Below are positions 45,032 through 57,349 of a DNA stretch of 64,000 bases, in pieces. The DNA is taken from positions 118,404,133-118,468,132 of the forward strand of contig NC_056527.1 in NCBI RefSeq assembly GCF_019175285.1, read 5' to 3'. Both the position numbers and the translations under genes were made by a program. The stretch is from Sceloporus undulatus. Its lineage: Eukaryota > Chordata > Lepidosauria > Squamata > Phrynosomatidae. Numbering within the stretch: position 1 is the first letter of the stretch; every line of letters begins with the position of its first letter. Below the pieces are notes generated by a model. It worked only from the letters and a program-made list of their open reading frames with translations, searched no databases and was not told the origin of the DNA.

Positions 45032-46616
45032 CTGCGAGAAGAGCGGGAGGTCAGCCCCTGGACCCTGGAATGGGACTCCAAAGCTCCCACAGAAAGAACC
45101 ACAACAATAGCCATTCAAACCCCAGAGTGCAGGCCATGTGTGGATGTCTTAAAGCTCTTCTAAATAGAGTACTTAACAATATTCTAAATATAATGCATTG
45201 CAGTGGGCCCTTGGTATCTGCTGAGGTTTGGCTCCAGGACCAAAATCTGTGTATGCTCAAGTTCCATTATATGCAATGGCACAGTGAAATGGTGTCCCTT
45301 ATATAGAATGGCAAAATCAAAGTTTGTTTTAATCTTTGCAAGCTGCTATAGGTCCCAGTTTCGGAGGAATGGTTGGACCACAAATCCCATAACCCCCCTA
45401 TGAATTTCCTGGAGGATTCTGGAAGTTATAATCCAAAAAAGTAACTTCCCCAACCTCTGATCACAATATCCGTCTCTAATCTCAAAGGGAGGGAGGTTTA
45501 GAAGCCTTGCTTGCAATGCAGTGGATAAAAAATCCTTCTTGCACGTTTTCAGCCAGAAACCCCATTGGATGCGTTCACCGCGAGATTCTGGAGGCTTGAA
45601 ACCTCTGGAATACCTCTGTTTTAAAGTTATGGGATCTCCCAAAACATCAATGGATTGAATTAAACAGGATTAGCAGGAGCGGTCATGAGATGAATTCCAA
45701 AATTAGACCAATAATGCCTTTAATTAGGCCAACCTCAAATGTTTTGCGAGTATTTTGTACTCCTTTTAGGTGGTGTAATAAAAGCATTATCCTAAGATAG
45801 GCTTTAGATTTAATTTAATATTGGGTCAATCAACGAAAACGTGTACAATTTGTCATCTGGGGCTGAGGGCTGGCCCTGAAGCTGAGAGTGGAGGCGAAAG
45901 CGGCCAAGAGAAAAGGAGGGAAGAGGCAGCGGGAGAAGCATGTTTGCCCTCATCGGAATTTAGGAAAGTTTTCTAGTTCAGAAAATTTAATCAAATCAGC
46001 CTGTTTCATGTTCTGTCAGTTGAAGCAGCCAGAGGATTCATGTGCTGGTGATTAAATGCCTTGTGCTACCATTGGACTTGTGTTAAAAATGTTATTGCTA
46101 ATTGAAATGCATTGGCCATTTATGAAGGAGTTGGAGATGGAGAGAGGAAAAATTTGGAGTCAAAGGTTGGCTGTACTGATTCCATAGCCTTCCTTGAACC
46201 CTGACCTCAACCTAAGATGCCTCCAAATTGGACAATTTGAGCAATAACAGGGCTGTGATGCCCTTCGATGACTGGGGCTGCATGCGCACAACACAAGTGA
46301 ATGGCTCAATGTGTGTTCCATGCCGACAGGGATGGGTAACCCCCTGAACCGCATTTGTGATGGGAATTGGGGACTGCAGGTATTCTCCACAAATGAGTTT
46401 TTCGAAGGACAAGTAGTGTCCAGCCATCTGAAACTGACCAAACTGGGCAACAGATCATATCAGGTAAAAACCACCTTGACTCCGAAATCCTGGGTCAGAA
46501 ACACAGTACGGACAGGTTTGCTGTTCCACAAGTGCAAATGTTGGTTAAGGAGCAACTGGCGAAGAGGAGCGCAGGACTCTCTTCCGCCTTTGCTCCCCCC
46601 ACTTTCTCCGGCTCAC

Positions 46617-46741
46617 CTTCTCGTAGTACTTGACCTCGTAGTCCAAGATGCTGCCGGTGGGAGGCTGGACGGACGGCCAGGCCAAGGTCACCCCGTTGGG
46701 ACTGACTGAGGTTTGCTCGATCTCGGAAACAGGCTGCGGAA
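46617..46741 (-). CDS. EPHB4: EPHB4 exon 6 (fibronectin III domain 2, first half)
   Basis: This 125-nt exon encodes VPQPVSEIEQTSVSPNGVTL, then AWPSVQPPTGSILDYEVKYYEK. Human EPHB4 has [24 protein letters not shown]. The length equals the usual size of this Eph exon. Boundaries are CCCCAG|TTCCG and GAAG|GTGAGC. Confidence 0.94.
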
Positions 46742-48624
46742 CTGGGGAGATAAGGAACCACAGGCGTTATCCCTCTTGTTTCTCTCTCCATGTACTGAGA
46801 CCAGGAGATGGTTGCCTCCAGCTCAGAACATATTGAAGAAACAGGACAGCTGACATCTAAACTAACTGCCAAAAAAAGAAAGAGACCCCTGGAAAAAGAC
46901 CACAGCTAAGTGTGGATCCTTTGGGAAGATGTCACCGAGTCTTTGCCGTTCCATTTTTAGCAGAGAGTATCTTATCACTTTGGGTTCATTCCTCCTTCTG
47001 CTTCCTGAACGTTATCAGATGTTTATAGTACAAACATGTATTCCATGTCAGCATCATTCCTCTCCTCTGCTGTTTCTACACAAGGTTTCACTGGCTGTTA
47101 ATCACTTTCTCACTCATCAGGGACTGTTTTAAACAGCCTCCCTATCTATTTGTTTATTTACCTATTGGCATCCCATTCTGTATCGCAAGACTGCAGGCCA
47201 AGAGCCAATTGAACTACAATTTAAAACGACCAGGAGCAGCGCTGAGCTTCCCTGCCATTGAGGATAGTGAGCCTGCTCTGGGTTTTAGTCCATCAGCAAC
47301 TGACAAGTGAAAACAACGTGAAATAATGTTGGGGAAGAAAAGACATTCTGCACATGCCCCAGGGGACCCTCTCCTTCATTTTTCACAGGTACAATTCCAG
47401 CCTCATATCTAAAAATCCTTTTGGAAGATGGCCAGGCTCATGAAGGAAAAAAACAGCTGGGTAAAAAGAAGAGAACTGTAGCTATTGAGGAGCTATCTCC
47501 TCCAAAGATCATAATGACAAAATCTCCAGCTAAAACATCCCTGAAAGAAAGAAGTAGGCAGCATGAGCTTTGTAGACTTAGGTCTACTTCCTCAGATGTA
47601 GGTTTAAGTCTCGGAAAGCTCCTGCTGCCAACATCGTTGTTTCAGCAAGTCTTCAAGGTGCTACAAAATCTCTTCACATACGGATTGTACAGATGAACAT
47701 GGCGAATTTTTGAATTCTATAACATTCCTGGTGAACAGCTATCCAACCATTGCTCAAAATCCTCCAGCAAAGGAATGCATAGCAGTTTTGCCTATAGCAC
47801 AGTGATAAAAGAGGCTCTGTGCAAATAATACATTTGCCTGCTCCGAGGATAGGATAATATGGGATGAGGACAACACTTTGCCTTTTTTCAACCTCCCAGT
47901 ACCCAGAATAAATGTTGAAATATGAAAAATGGAAAAGAAAGTTCCTTCAAGCATGTGCAGAGGGCCTTTCCCTCCACACAGCAGGTTGACTGTGGCTTTG
48001 CTGCACCTGAGATTGGTCAGCATATACCCCAAAATGGACACAAGGATCAACAGTCCCCTGACATCCCTCTTTTCAGAAGCAGGTTCTCTAAAGCACAGCA
48101 AACTGAAGAATGGAGGGGGGAAACCAGGTAATTTATTTACAACTTCTTAACACTGCTTTCCTAGGCACTTCAAAGTTATTCCCAGCACAAGCCATAAAAA
48201 CATAGAACAATAATCCCAAAGAAGATAAGGAGGAGTTCAAAAACCAATGGAAAAAGGACTCCTTTGGGCAAAAGGCCATTCCAAGCCACTTGCTGGCCCT
48301 GTTTCTAATCTCACTAGAAACAAACATTTGGAAGCTCAGTCTAAACCCATGCTGGAGATATAATTTGTGAACTGTAGTCCAAAAAAGGGAATATCTCTCC
48401 ATTCTGTGTCCAGGCTGTGGTGGATTCTGGGCACTGTAATCCAAAAAAGACACTTTCCCAGCTCTGGACCCTGCTGGCTGAAAGGATTCTGGGCTTTGTA
48501 ATCCGAAAAGGAACACTTCTCAGGTCTCTACCCAGCTGGAAGGAACCTGGTTCTGGGAGTTGGCATCCCAAAAAAGAAACTGTTCCTGCTTTGCACTCAG
48601 ATCCCAGAGTAGAGGTATACTCAC

Positions 48625-48954
48625 CATCTTTGTTGGTGGTGATGTTAATGGACTCCGAATGAGGCGGGTTGTGGCTCAGATCCGAGACGCCGTTGACTGC
48701 TTGGATCTGGAAGGTGTAGGTGATGTATGGCTGCAGTCCTTCCACAGTCACCGTCCGGTCCACCAGCCCCCGGGGCCGGGGTGCATAGGCCAGGCGGGTG
48801 CAAAGCCGGCAGCTCTGCCGCTCCGGACACTCGGTGCAGAGGACATGGTAGGCCACGTCATCCCGGCCACCATTTTCCAATGGTTCGCTCCACTCCAAGA
48901 GGGCCACCGAGCCGTTGATCTTGGCTACGATGCTGCGTGGCGCAGACGGCGTGG
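48625..48954 (-). CDS. EPHB4: EPHB4 exon 5 (fibronectin III domain 1)
   Basis: This 330-nt exon encodes the first FN3 repeat, starting at TPSAPRSIVAKINGSVALLE. Features are the WSEPLENGGRDDVAYHVLC strand, the paired cysteines of the CPERQSCRLC loop, and GLQPYITYTFQIQAVNGVSD near the end. Human EPHB4 has LEWSAPLESGGREDLTY at the same place. Boundaries are CTCAG|CCACG and GATG|GTGAGT. Confidence 0.95.
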
Positions 48955-49442
48955 CTGAGCAGAAGAAATGGAAAAAGATGCACTGTTATTAATTTCCTGT
49001 TGGGAGGGATCACAGAGGAAGGAGACTCTTGTATTCACACATTGGGATCCTTGTTGTCGGGGAGTTCTGGGGAAATTACTTGTGCAGAAATACAGATGGT
49101 TTTCTAAATGGGTAAATGTGAGGTTATTTGCGCAGAAAGCATATTTCCTCTGCAGAAAACTGTTTTCTGGGCAAAAGCCACTTTTTGTGTGTGAAAAACC
49201 ATTGTTTATTTGCCTGGAACGATTCAGGATGTACAAATAAAAAATTAAAAATGGCCTGGAAATATGGATCCCCCCCAGAGCAGAAAGCATATTATGGAAA
49301 TTATTCATCCATTCACATGAGGACAAAATATTTGGGATTTTTACCTCCCTAGTGAACCGGAGAGGCAACATTTAGGTGCCTGATTTGGTTTCCATTGCAC
49401 GCCAAGCATGTAACATAAAAGTAACTGCCATAATGATAAGAC

Positions 49443-49995
49443 ATTGTGGTGTAGTGGTTTGAGTATTGGATTAGGATTCTAGGAGACTAGAGTTTGAATC
49501 CCCACTCAGTCACGGAAACTCACTAGGTGACCATGGGCAAGTCGCTCTCTCTCAGCCTCAGATTTAGACAAACCTCTGAGCAACTCTAGTTAAGAGAATC
49601 CTAGGATGGGGCTATCGTAAGTCAGTCAACCTTAAAACGCAAAAACCACAACAGATGTGGTAACAGACACTGAAGTAAGGTGGTTGGGAAACCATGCATC
49701 AGTGGGACCGATTCATGAAAGATGTCTGTGGCTATTGAATACACTCTCTCAGCCTCAGAAGAAGGCAATTGTGGCAAACGTCCTCTGATGAAATCTTGCC
49801 AAGAAAACCTTAGAAGAAGGCTGCCATATTGGATGCGGCATGGTTTGAATGTGGAACAAGAACTACGAGAGACCAGAGTTCAAGTCCCCTCTCAACCATT
49901 GAAATGCACCAAGTGTCCAGGGCAAGTCATGTTCTCTCAGCTTTAAGGAAGACAATTTTGCTTTAGGGTCACCTGAAGCTGGAAACAACCTTGGG
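49443..49995 (+). mobile_element. Sauria-type SINE and two fragments
   Basis: The first copy (49443-49640) has head, B box (AGTTTGAATCCCC) and core (GTGACCATGGGCAAGTCGC). Two partial copies follow (49730-49830 and 49838-49995). All are in EPHB4 intron 4, on the strand opposite to the gene. Confidence 0.55.
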
Positions 49996-50199
49996 TGTAT
50001 CTACACTGTAGAAATAATACAGTTTGGCACCATTAACTCCATCCTACAGAATCTTAGAATTTGTAGTTTTGTGAGGTACCAGCACCACATTATTTCTACA
50101 ATGTAGATGCACCCCTGAAGGCACAACAACAACAACACGTGCCATAAGCAATGATAAACAACCTTCCCCCAAAACTCTTCCCAGTTTCCAATCACTCAC

Positions 50200-50355
50200 T
50201 GGTGCACTGTTTTGTCACGGGGTCCTTCTCCGTCCGGTAGAAACCGACCCGACAAGAACACTCACTTGAACCCGGAGCCTGCGAAATGCTGTAGGCAGGG
50301 CATGGCTGGCAAGACCCCTCGCCCTGGGACGGCTTGAACATCCCTGGTGTACAAG
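50200..50355 (-). CDS. EPHB4: EPHB4 exon 4 (EGF-like cysteine-rich region)
   Basis: This 156-nt exon encodes ACTPGMFKPSQGEGSCQPCP and then YSISQAPGSSECSCRVGFYR through KQCTS. The spacing of cysteines (CQPCP, CSCRVGFYR, QC) is that of the Eph EGF-like module, and 156 nt is the usual Eph exon size. Boundaries are CTAG|CTTGT and ACCA|GTGAGT. Confidence 0.95.
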
Positions 50356-52249
50356 CTAGAAATGGAAAACAAGGGGAAAACATGACTAAATTTCACAATG
50401 GCTTCTGACCAGTCGTGCCAACAATGTTTTTCAATAATAATATAGGGGGGTGCGGTGAATCCTTTTAACTTTCTGGCCCTCCCCGCTGCAGTCAGGCCTT
50501 GCTCACCAGTGTGGGAAGATATCCCCATGTTAAGCCATACATTGGTCAAACCAGAGAACAAAAATGACCAAAAGTCACTTCTGGCCACTGTTTTGGCCGG
50601 TACGTGGCTGAAATCTAGGCATTTTCTGTGGGAGGTGCAGGGTTCGAAAGATCTTTTAGGGCCCTTTTGCATGTTTGGGGTAGTTCTGGTATGGGTTTTG
50701 GGCAACTGTCACCTAAAAATAGTGTCAATATAAAAAAGGAATACTGGGGAGGATTCAAGGGGGCACATGGAGGCTGCTCTTTCACCTTCTTCACAAGCGC
50801 TAAATGCAACTCTCTTGCAGCAACAAGTGGGTCCTCTGGGATTTTTGGGGTCACCATCCAAAAAAAGCAACTTTCCCAAGCTCCGTGGTGTTTGTTTGAG
50901 ACCTAAAAGGGAAAGTTCTTGAATGTTTGCCTCTGAAAAGCTGGACAAACGTGGTTGAAATGGGAGATGTGTTCAAGGACACCCAGCTCTTCCCTCCCAC
51001 TGACCACCGCCTGCAAGCTGGCTATCCTTGACCCCCAGATATTTGGCATTCTTTGAGCCCCACAGAGCAGCCCCAGGGAAGCCGGCCGGGAGTTCAGAGA
51101 CCCCTTCCTTCTCAGGGCCAGGGCAGAAGAGCCGAGAGAGAGCCAGAGAGAGAAAAGGCAGCTATAATGGGGGAAAGAGGGTCCTTTTGGGGTCTTTCTT
51201 GGAGACCAGAGAGAGTGGGCTGGGAAGGAAGGGGGGGCAGGCCAAATGGCGGTCAGTTTTAGGGGCTTTAAAGGGGCTTTAATCCCACCTTTTCCTGTTC
51301 CCTACATATCACATTCTGGATTTATACCCCCGCACATAACCCTTGCTCCCTCTCTTTTCTTTTTCTCACATCTGTACATTTATTAGGACAAATCAATGCA
51401 TCGCAAAAACACCTGCAAGCTTTCGGATTCTCCTGAATTCTTTGTCAGACTGGAGAGTTCAAAAACCATCCATAGCGCAGGGAAAGAGGAGAGGCTTTGC
51501 AAAAGCATAAAGACTAGACCACAGCAAGATGGAAAGAGCCAAGAGGATTAACTGGTTGCTGCTAAGTACATTTGGTGGGATCCCTATGTGTTTTGAGGGA
51601 GAAATAATGGCCCATTCCCTCATTTTGGGGAAGTATGAAAAAGCTGAATGAATGGAGAGGTTGGACCCGATCTGGTCTCAGGGCCAGCAGCATTATTTTG
51701 TCTGCATCCAGGCTGAGCCTCCCTTATCCGAAATGCTTGGGACCAGAGGGGTTTTGGAATTTTGTCAGACTCTGAACATGAAATGCATTTATGTTTCTCA
51801 TACCAATAGCCCAAAGGTAAATTTATACACAATATTTTGAATAATTTTGTGCATGGAATGAAGCCTGTGTACCTTGAACCATCGGAAAGCAAAGGTGTCA
51901 GTGTCCCCATCACCCATGTGAACCATTTTGGAGTATTTGGGATTTAGGAATTCTAGATAAGGACATCATCTCAAACTGTAAACCTTTGCCCTGTCCATTC
52001 ATTTCCTTCTTCAAAGTCTCCTCCATTTACATGTGCGCATACACAACCTCCTTATGTGCGCATGAATTGAACATGCTTTCGCTTATCTCTCTAGATCCAC
52101 GTCAGGCTTTCCGGATCTCAGGGCCTGGCTCTCAATTTCCAGGTTTTATGGCTTGCTTGTTCTCACTCACTAGGCTGCACTGCCCTCTCTGACCAGATGG
52201 AAGTCCAGGGTCTGGAATGGAGCCCATCTCAAACAATGCTTGCAAAATT

Positions 52250-52830
52250 GTCATTTTCCTGAATTTTCATTTAACATCCTCTCCATCCAGTATTCTGGGA
52301 GTTGCAGTCCAAAAAAAGTTACATTCCCAAACTCTGGAAACCAGGGTCCAGCGCTGGCATGAATTTGAGACTTCTTTGGGGGGATTTTGGAAGCTGAACC
52401 CACAACTTTCCTAAGTTTTAAGATCCAGATTGTTGTCCAAAAAGTAATTTTCCCAAGCTCTGGGGTATAGATCCCACTGTGGGAGTTAAATCCCCCAAAA
52501 AGTAACTTTCCCAAGGTCTGGTTCCACATTTCATTCTCAGAGGGATTGTGGGAGTTGCAATCCAAAAAACAATAAACACTCTACTAAGATCTTGTTCCTG
52601 ATCCCCATTCTTGGAGCTGTAGTCCCAAAAAGTAACTCTTCCCAAACTCGGCTTCCAGTTCCCAGATGTGTGTCTCTAATTAATAACTTGCTTGTGTGGA
52701 ATCCTAGGAGTTGCAGTTTGAAAAAAGTAACTTTATCCCACCTTGCCCATCCTTCCACTAGCCATACCAGTGAAGGGAGGATTCTGGGAGTTTCAGCCCC
52801 CCAAAAGTAACTTGTCCCAAGCTCTGGCAG
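52250..52830 (+). repeat. Degenerate array of CCAAAAAGTAACTTTCCCAAGCTCTGG units
   Basis: A motif close to GAGTTGCAGTCC followed by AAAAAGTAACTTTCCCAAG recurs near 52310, 52438, 52495, 52562, 52625, 52722 and 52801. Shorter sets lie at 48360-48590, and single units at 45420, 50850 and 53050. All of these are inside EPHB4 introns. Confidence 0.6.
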
Positions 52831-54157
52831 GAAATAGATTGTCTGTTGCTAACAAATAGATTTTTTTATTCCCTCGTTGTGCAAATTGATTCGTTAACTT
52901 CACAGAATTTGCTGACAGAAGATGCAATGATTATTCCACGGGAGAGACTTTGAAGAAGGAGAATTAATGGAGGCAGGGAAGGCAGTCTGTTTATTGGCCT
53001 TATTCACCCAGTTTGGAAAAATGACCTTTTTGGGCTGGCGCTTCCCAGAATTCTGGGACTTGCCATCCCAAAAGGGCCACTTTATTAGGTCCTGTCCTTT
53101 TGCCAAAGACCTCAGACAATCCAGGGGGGCATCTATGTCAGGACCGAGGGCTAGTTTTGCTCCCACGGGACCCCCATTACAGGCTGCACCCCCCAGCAAG
53201 CCCAAAGAACTCCCTTTCCTTCTGCAGCCCTTCTCAAAATGGCAGCAGTTTAGTCCCTCTCAAAATAGCTAGCACATATACATTTGTTGCCTTTTGAGAA
53301 GAACTCAAGAGGGGAGCAGAGTTATTTCGGGGTAGTACTGAGGCCTGGGGTATTTAGAGGCATGGGATGGGGGTATTTTCCCATATTTACACATCTTTGG
53401 AGACTTTCCCCATGATTTGGGGGGGCAAATTTCAGGGAGGGTTTTAGTGGGAGCTGCCAGGGCCAGAAAGGTGAAGCCCAGGGGACTGCAATTTGCCCGG
53501 CCCAAGAGGGGCCTTAGCTACATGAGTGATTTACCATGAGTTCCCCGGACTCACTGCTTACACAATGCAGGGCCAAAACCCAGCATGACCAGACGTCCTG
53601 CTTTTCCAGGACATGTCCTACATTTCAACCTTCAGCCCATGCAATTTTGAGCATGTATGAATTTATATTTATATTAATTTCCAGCTTTTATTTTGTAGTT
53701 CATTTTTCTTAAATATGCTACATTTTATGGTGCCTAGTCCTCCTTTCCAGTTATGACATCTGGTCACCCGGCTGAAACCCAGAATTGGGTCCGAACTTTC
53801 TTTACGATGCCCACACCTGATTTGGGGCTTCTTCAGACTAATCTGCATTTCAATAACTCATAATTGGCTGTGGGTTTGCAGGGGGGTTTAAGTGACAACA
53901 GCGGTTGCCTTATTCGCATGTGGTCCTCTGTCCAGTACAAGTCACTCTGTGGTCAGCAGTAGGTGTCCAGTGTCAACAGCATGGCTGGCTACCTGATGCT
54001 GACCACAGCAGTGGCTCCGTGAAACAAACAGGGGCCACATGGAAAGGCAGCAGTCAGTCATCACTGGGGAAAACCCACAAGGCAAGGGGCAAATGTTAAG
54101 CAAATCTGTGGCTAGACTACTCCAGGGGCAGCCCAGACTATTCTGGCAAGTGTAGAC

Positions 54158-54158
<1 letters not shown>

Positions 54159-54215
<57 letters not shown>

Positions 54216-54290
54216 GATTTATGTATAGCCCGCCCAATCACAAGGAATCCGGGCGGTTTACAGCAATAAAAAAACATAAATATAAAATAT
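54159..54290 (-). repeat. (AAT)n array on a reversed LINE tail
   Basis: About 18 AAT units (54159-54213) adjoin AGATTTATGTATAGCCCGCC and GGGCGGTTTACAGCAATAAA, the reverse of a LINE 3' end. It is in EPHB4 intron 3. Confidence 0.7.
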
Positions 54291-54444
54291 AAAAGACAAG
54301 CCCTGGATTACCCTTTATCACAGAAATCAGCTTTGACTTTTGGGGTTTTGATTATTTCTCTGGTCCTCCAGAGAAATTCTGCTGGAAATTGACTATAGAG
54401 TTGCACTGCAAGACTTAAGGGGTTACCAGAGAAAACACTTCTCT

Positions 54445-54660
54445 AGACGTTGTAGGTTGTGGTGCAGTGGTTAAAATGCCAGTCCTGCAGCCACAAGGTT
54501 GTGAGTTTGATCCCAAGGTTTATCAGCCTTCCATCCTTTTGTAGGTTAGTAAAATGAGTCCCCAGCTTGTTGGGGGCAATTAGCTTACAGATTGTAAACT
54601 GCTTCGAGAGTGTGGAGTTCACTATTAAGTGGTATAGAAATGTAAATGCTGTTGCTATTG
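54445..54660 (+). mobile_element. tRNA-derived SINE copy
   Basis: This is the same family as at 180-560 but on the plus strand: GTGGTGCAGTGGTTAAAATG (A box), GGTTGTGAGTTTGATCCC (B box), and a body ending GGTATAGAAATGTAAATG. It lies about 240 bases beyond EPHB4 exon 3, in intron 3. Confidence 0.6.
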
Positions 54661-54896
54661 CTACAACATGATTCTATGGTAAATATCTGACAGATGTTGA
54701 TCAGAGAGTTGTGCAGGAGGACCTAGAGATTCCTAGAGAGGTGATCTCTCAGGTAAAAATGTAGTAGTTTTTTATTTGCGTTCCCCCCTTCCCCCTTCCA
54801 CAGGGGTCCTGCACCCCCAACCCCGGCGTATGTGGAGGGACCACAGTATTCTGATTTCCTCCCATTCACAGCCTCCCCCGGATCCCATTCATGTAC

Positions 54897-55578
54897 CTCG
54901 GCACTTGGTGTTCTCCTCGGAGGGCTCGTAACCCGCGCTGCAGGTACAATCCGTGACAGTCTGTTCGGCCCACTGCCCATCCTCCCGGCAGTACATGCTG
55001 AGCGGGCGGGAGCTGACCTTGATGGCGTTGGCCACGCACTGCCCAGTGACCGACATGACCAGCTCGCGGGGCACCGTCTCTTGGAATAGGGTAAAGTTGA
55101 CAGTGACGGAGGGACACTTTTTGTAGAAGAGCCGGACGGAGAGCAGGGCCATGCAGGCCCCTTGGTCTTGGAAAGCCAAGTAGAAACCCGCCTTGGAGAG
55201 GGGTCCGATCTTGAGGGTCTTCACATTGACCTTCCCAGAGGCCTCCATACCCACCCGTTTACGGGTCAAATGCTCGGCTGCCACGGTGTCCACTTTCACG
55301 TAAGGATTCTCCATCCAGGGCGGGAAAGTGGCAGTGGCGATGTCGCTATCCGCCTCGTAGAAAAAGACGTTGAAGGTCTCCTTGCAGGAGCGGTTGACAC
55401 GCGGGATGGAGAAACATTCCACCACTGTGAAGCGGAGCTCGGCGTAGATGTGGGTGGCGCCTGAACGAGGCACGAAAGTGGTCCGGAGCCAGTTGTTCTG
55501 GTTGGGGTGCCGCACGCCACACACCTCGAAAGTCCGGACGCTGTTCTGCTCCTCGTCCATCCCGCTCAGCTCTTCCCA
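54897..55578 (-). CDS. EPHB4: EPHB4 exon 3 (ephrin-binding domain)
   Basis: This large exon of 682 nt starts [20 protein letters not shown] and ends at EENTKCRG, in phase 0 to phase 1. It holds nearly all of the ligand-binding jellyroll domain and the first cysteines of the cysteine-rich region. Diagnostic stretches are [38 protein letters not shown] and [15 protein letters not shown]. The last of these is the family segment that closes the domain. Human EPHB4 matches closely along the whole length; EPHB1-3 match less well. The domain binds ephrin-B2 on adjacent cells. Confidence 0.97.
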
Positions 55579-57349
55579 CTGCCAGGAAGGAAGGAGGAAG
55601 GGGGAAAAGAAATCCAGCAGTCAGACTGATTTCTGGTTTTTAAGCTGTCATAAACTGCTTTGAATCCCAGGGCCAGGAAAATGATGGGATATAAAGCATA
55701 GAATCAGAGAATTGGAGTAAACCTTATGCGGGGATCCGTTCTGGACACCGCCCCCCCCCCGCGTAAGGCAAATGCCATGTTAAGTTAGGGACCCATTCAA
55801 TAGAATGGGGCTCATGCTCGTGGCGTGCGTGCGCCATTCAATAGATTGCAGCGTGGCTTCCACATAAACCAGAAGCCACATATGGCACGCCCACGTATGG
55901 AGCAGATGCGCTGTTCTGTTCTTTAAATGTAAATCTTTGATAGTGGAAGAGACTCCCTGAAGAGGTGGTGGTCTCTCGTCCATTGGTCTTTTTCAATAGC
56001 AGTTGGATGGCCCACCTGTCAGGGGTGTTTCAGCCGTGATTTGTTTCTGCATCACTCCAGGGCTGGACTAAATGACCCCTAAATGTTCCGCCTCAACTGC
56101 TCTATGATCCTCTGGCTAACGGCTTTATTACAGCATGAGATTTGGAGCCTTGCAACTTGTGGAAAAGCTCATAATGTTTAAAAACAACCCGCTAGTCCCA
56201 AAGGTGCCCCACAGCTGCCTTTTCCCAGTGGTGCCGTTTTCCCATGGAAAATCCCCCAAAGCTATCCAATGGGAGAAATACTAGATTTTGAAGGAGAGGA
56301 AAGGATTCTTTTGGTGGGAAAACATTTAAACATCCTCATTCCATGGTGAGGATCCTGATCAGAGGAAACAAGAGGAAAACTGTGGCTAGGGTTTATTTTT
56401 GGCCATCGAGTCTGATAAGTTTGCTCCAAGGGTGGCAAGTCTATTTAAAATGGGCGACATTTCCTGTCCGACGTGAGATGTTGCCCCCCTCCGGTCCACC
56501 CCCAGAAACTTTTCTTTTCTTAAGAGATTAAGCAACGGATGTAGCTTGTATAGAAAACGCGTTCTTTGTCTGGGCTTGATTTTTGGTTGTGGTGAAGCAG
56601 TTGAAACCACAATGCGAGATCCCAGCCGGCTTTTGCAAAGCCACTCACTTGGCAAGTTCTCCAACCGGAACCAAGAATGGAGGAAGGAAGCTGCTAGAGG
56701 AGATGTCAAGGAAGGGATAACTAGCTGCGTTAGCAAAATAAAAAATAAAAAATAGATCCTCCATGGCCAGAAAAGGTCTACCTTTAAATATAGTTGGCCT
56801 TCCATATCCCTGGAGTCTTCATCCACAGATTCAATTATCCATGGCTCAAAAATACTCCAAAAATACAGTTGAACCTCCACATTTGCAACTTTGACTTTTG
56901 TGGGTTTGATTCACACATTCTCTCTAGGTCCACAGAGTTGCACTGGAGGACCTAGAGATTCCTAGAGGCATTTGGAGGTCCCCCAAGACAACTCTATGGT
57001 CAACATCTGGCACATATGGACCACAGAGTTGCACTGGAGGACCTAGAGAGGTCTCTAGGCGTGAAGTTGAAGGCTTTCATGGCCGGCATCCATAGTTTTT
57101 TGTGGGTTTTTGGGGTGATGTTCTAGAACATGGCCACATAGCCCAAAAAACCCACAAAAAACTACAGTTCTCTAGGCATTTGGAGGTCCTCCAGCATGAT
57201 TCTATGCTCAGCCTCTGGTGCATGTTGTCCACAGAGGTGCATTGGAAATTCCTAGAGAAGTGTTCTCTCAAGTTTAAAAGTAGTGGGTCTTTTATTTGTA
57301 GTTCTTCCAGTTTCCCCAGGGAACGTGGAGGACTTGTTGTTGTTGCAGC

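Noticed and set aside
55162-55464. Plus-strand ORF within EPHB4 exon 3
   Set aside because: It is antisense to the ephrin-binding domain. The minus frame carries the conserved Eph sequence.
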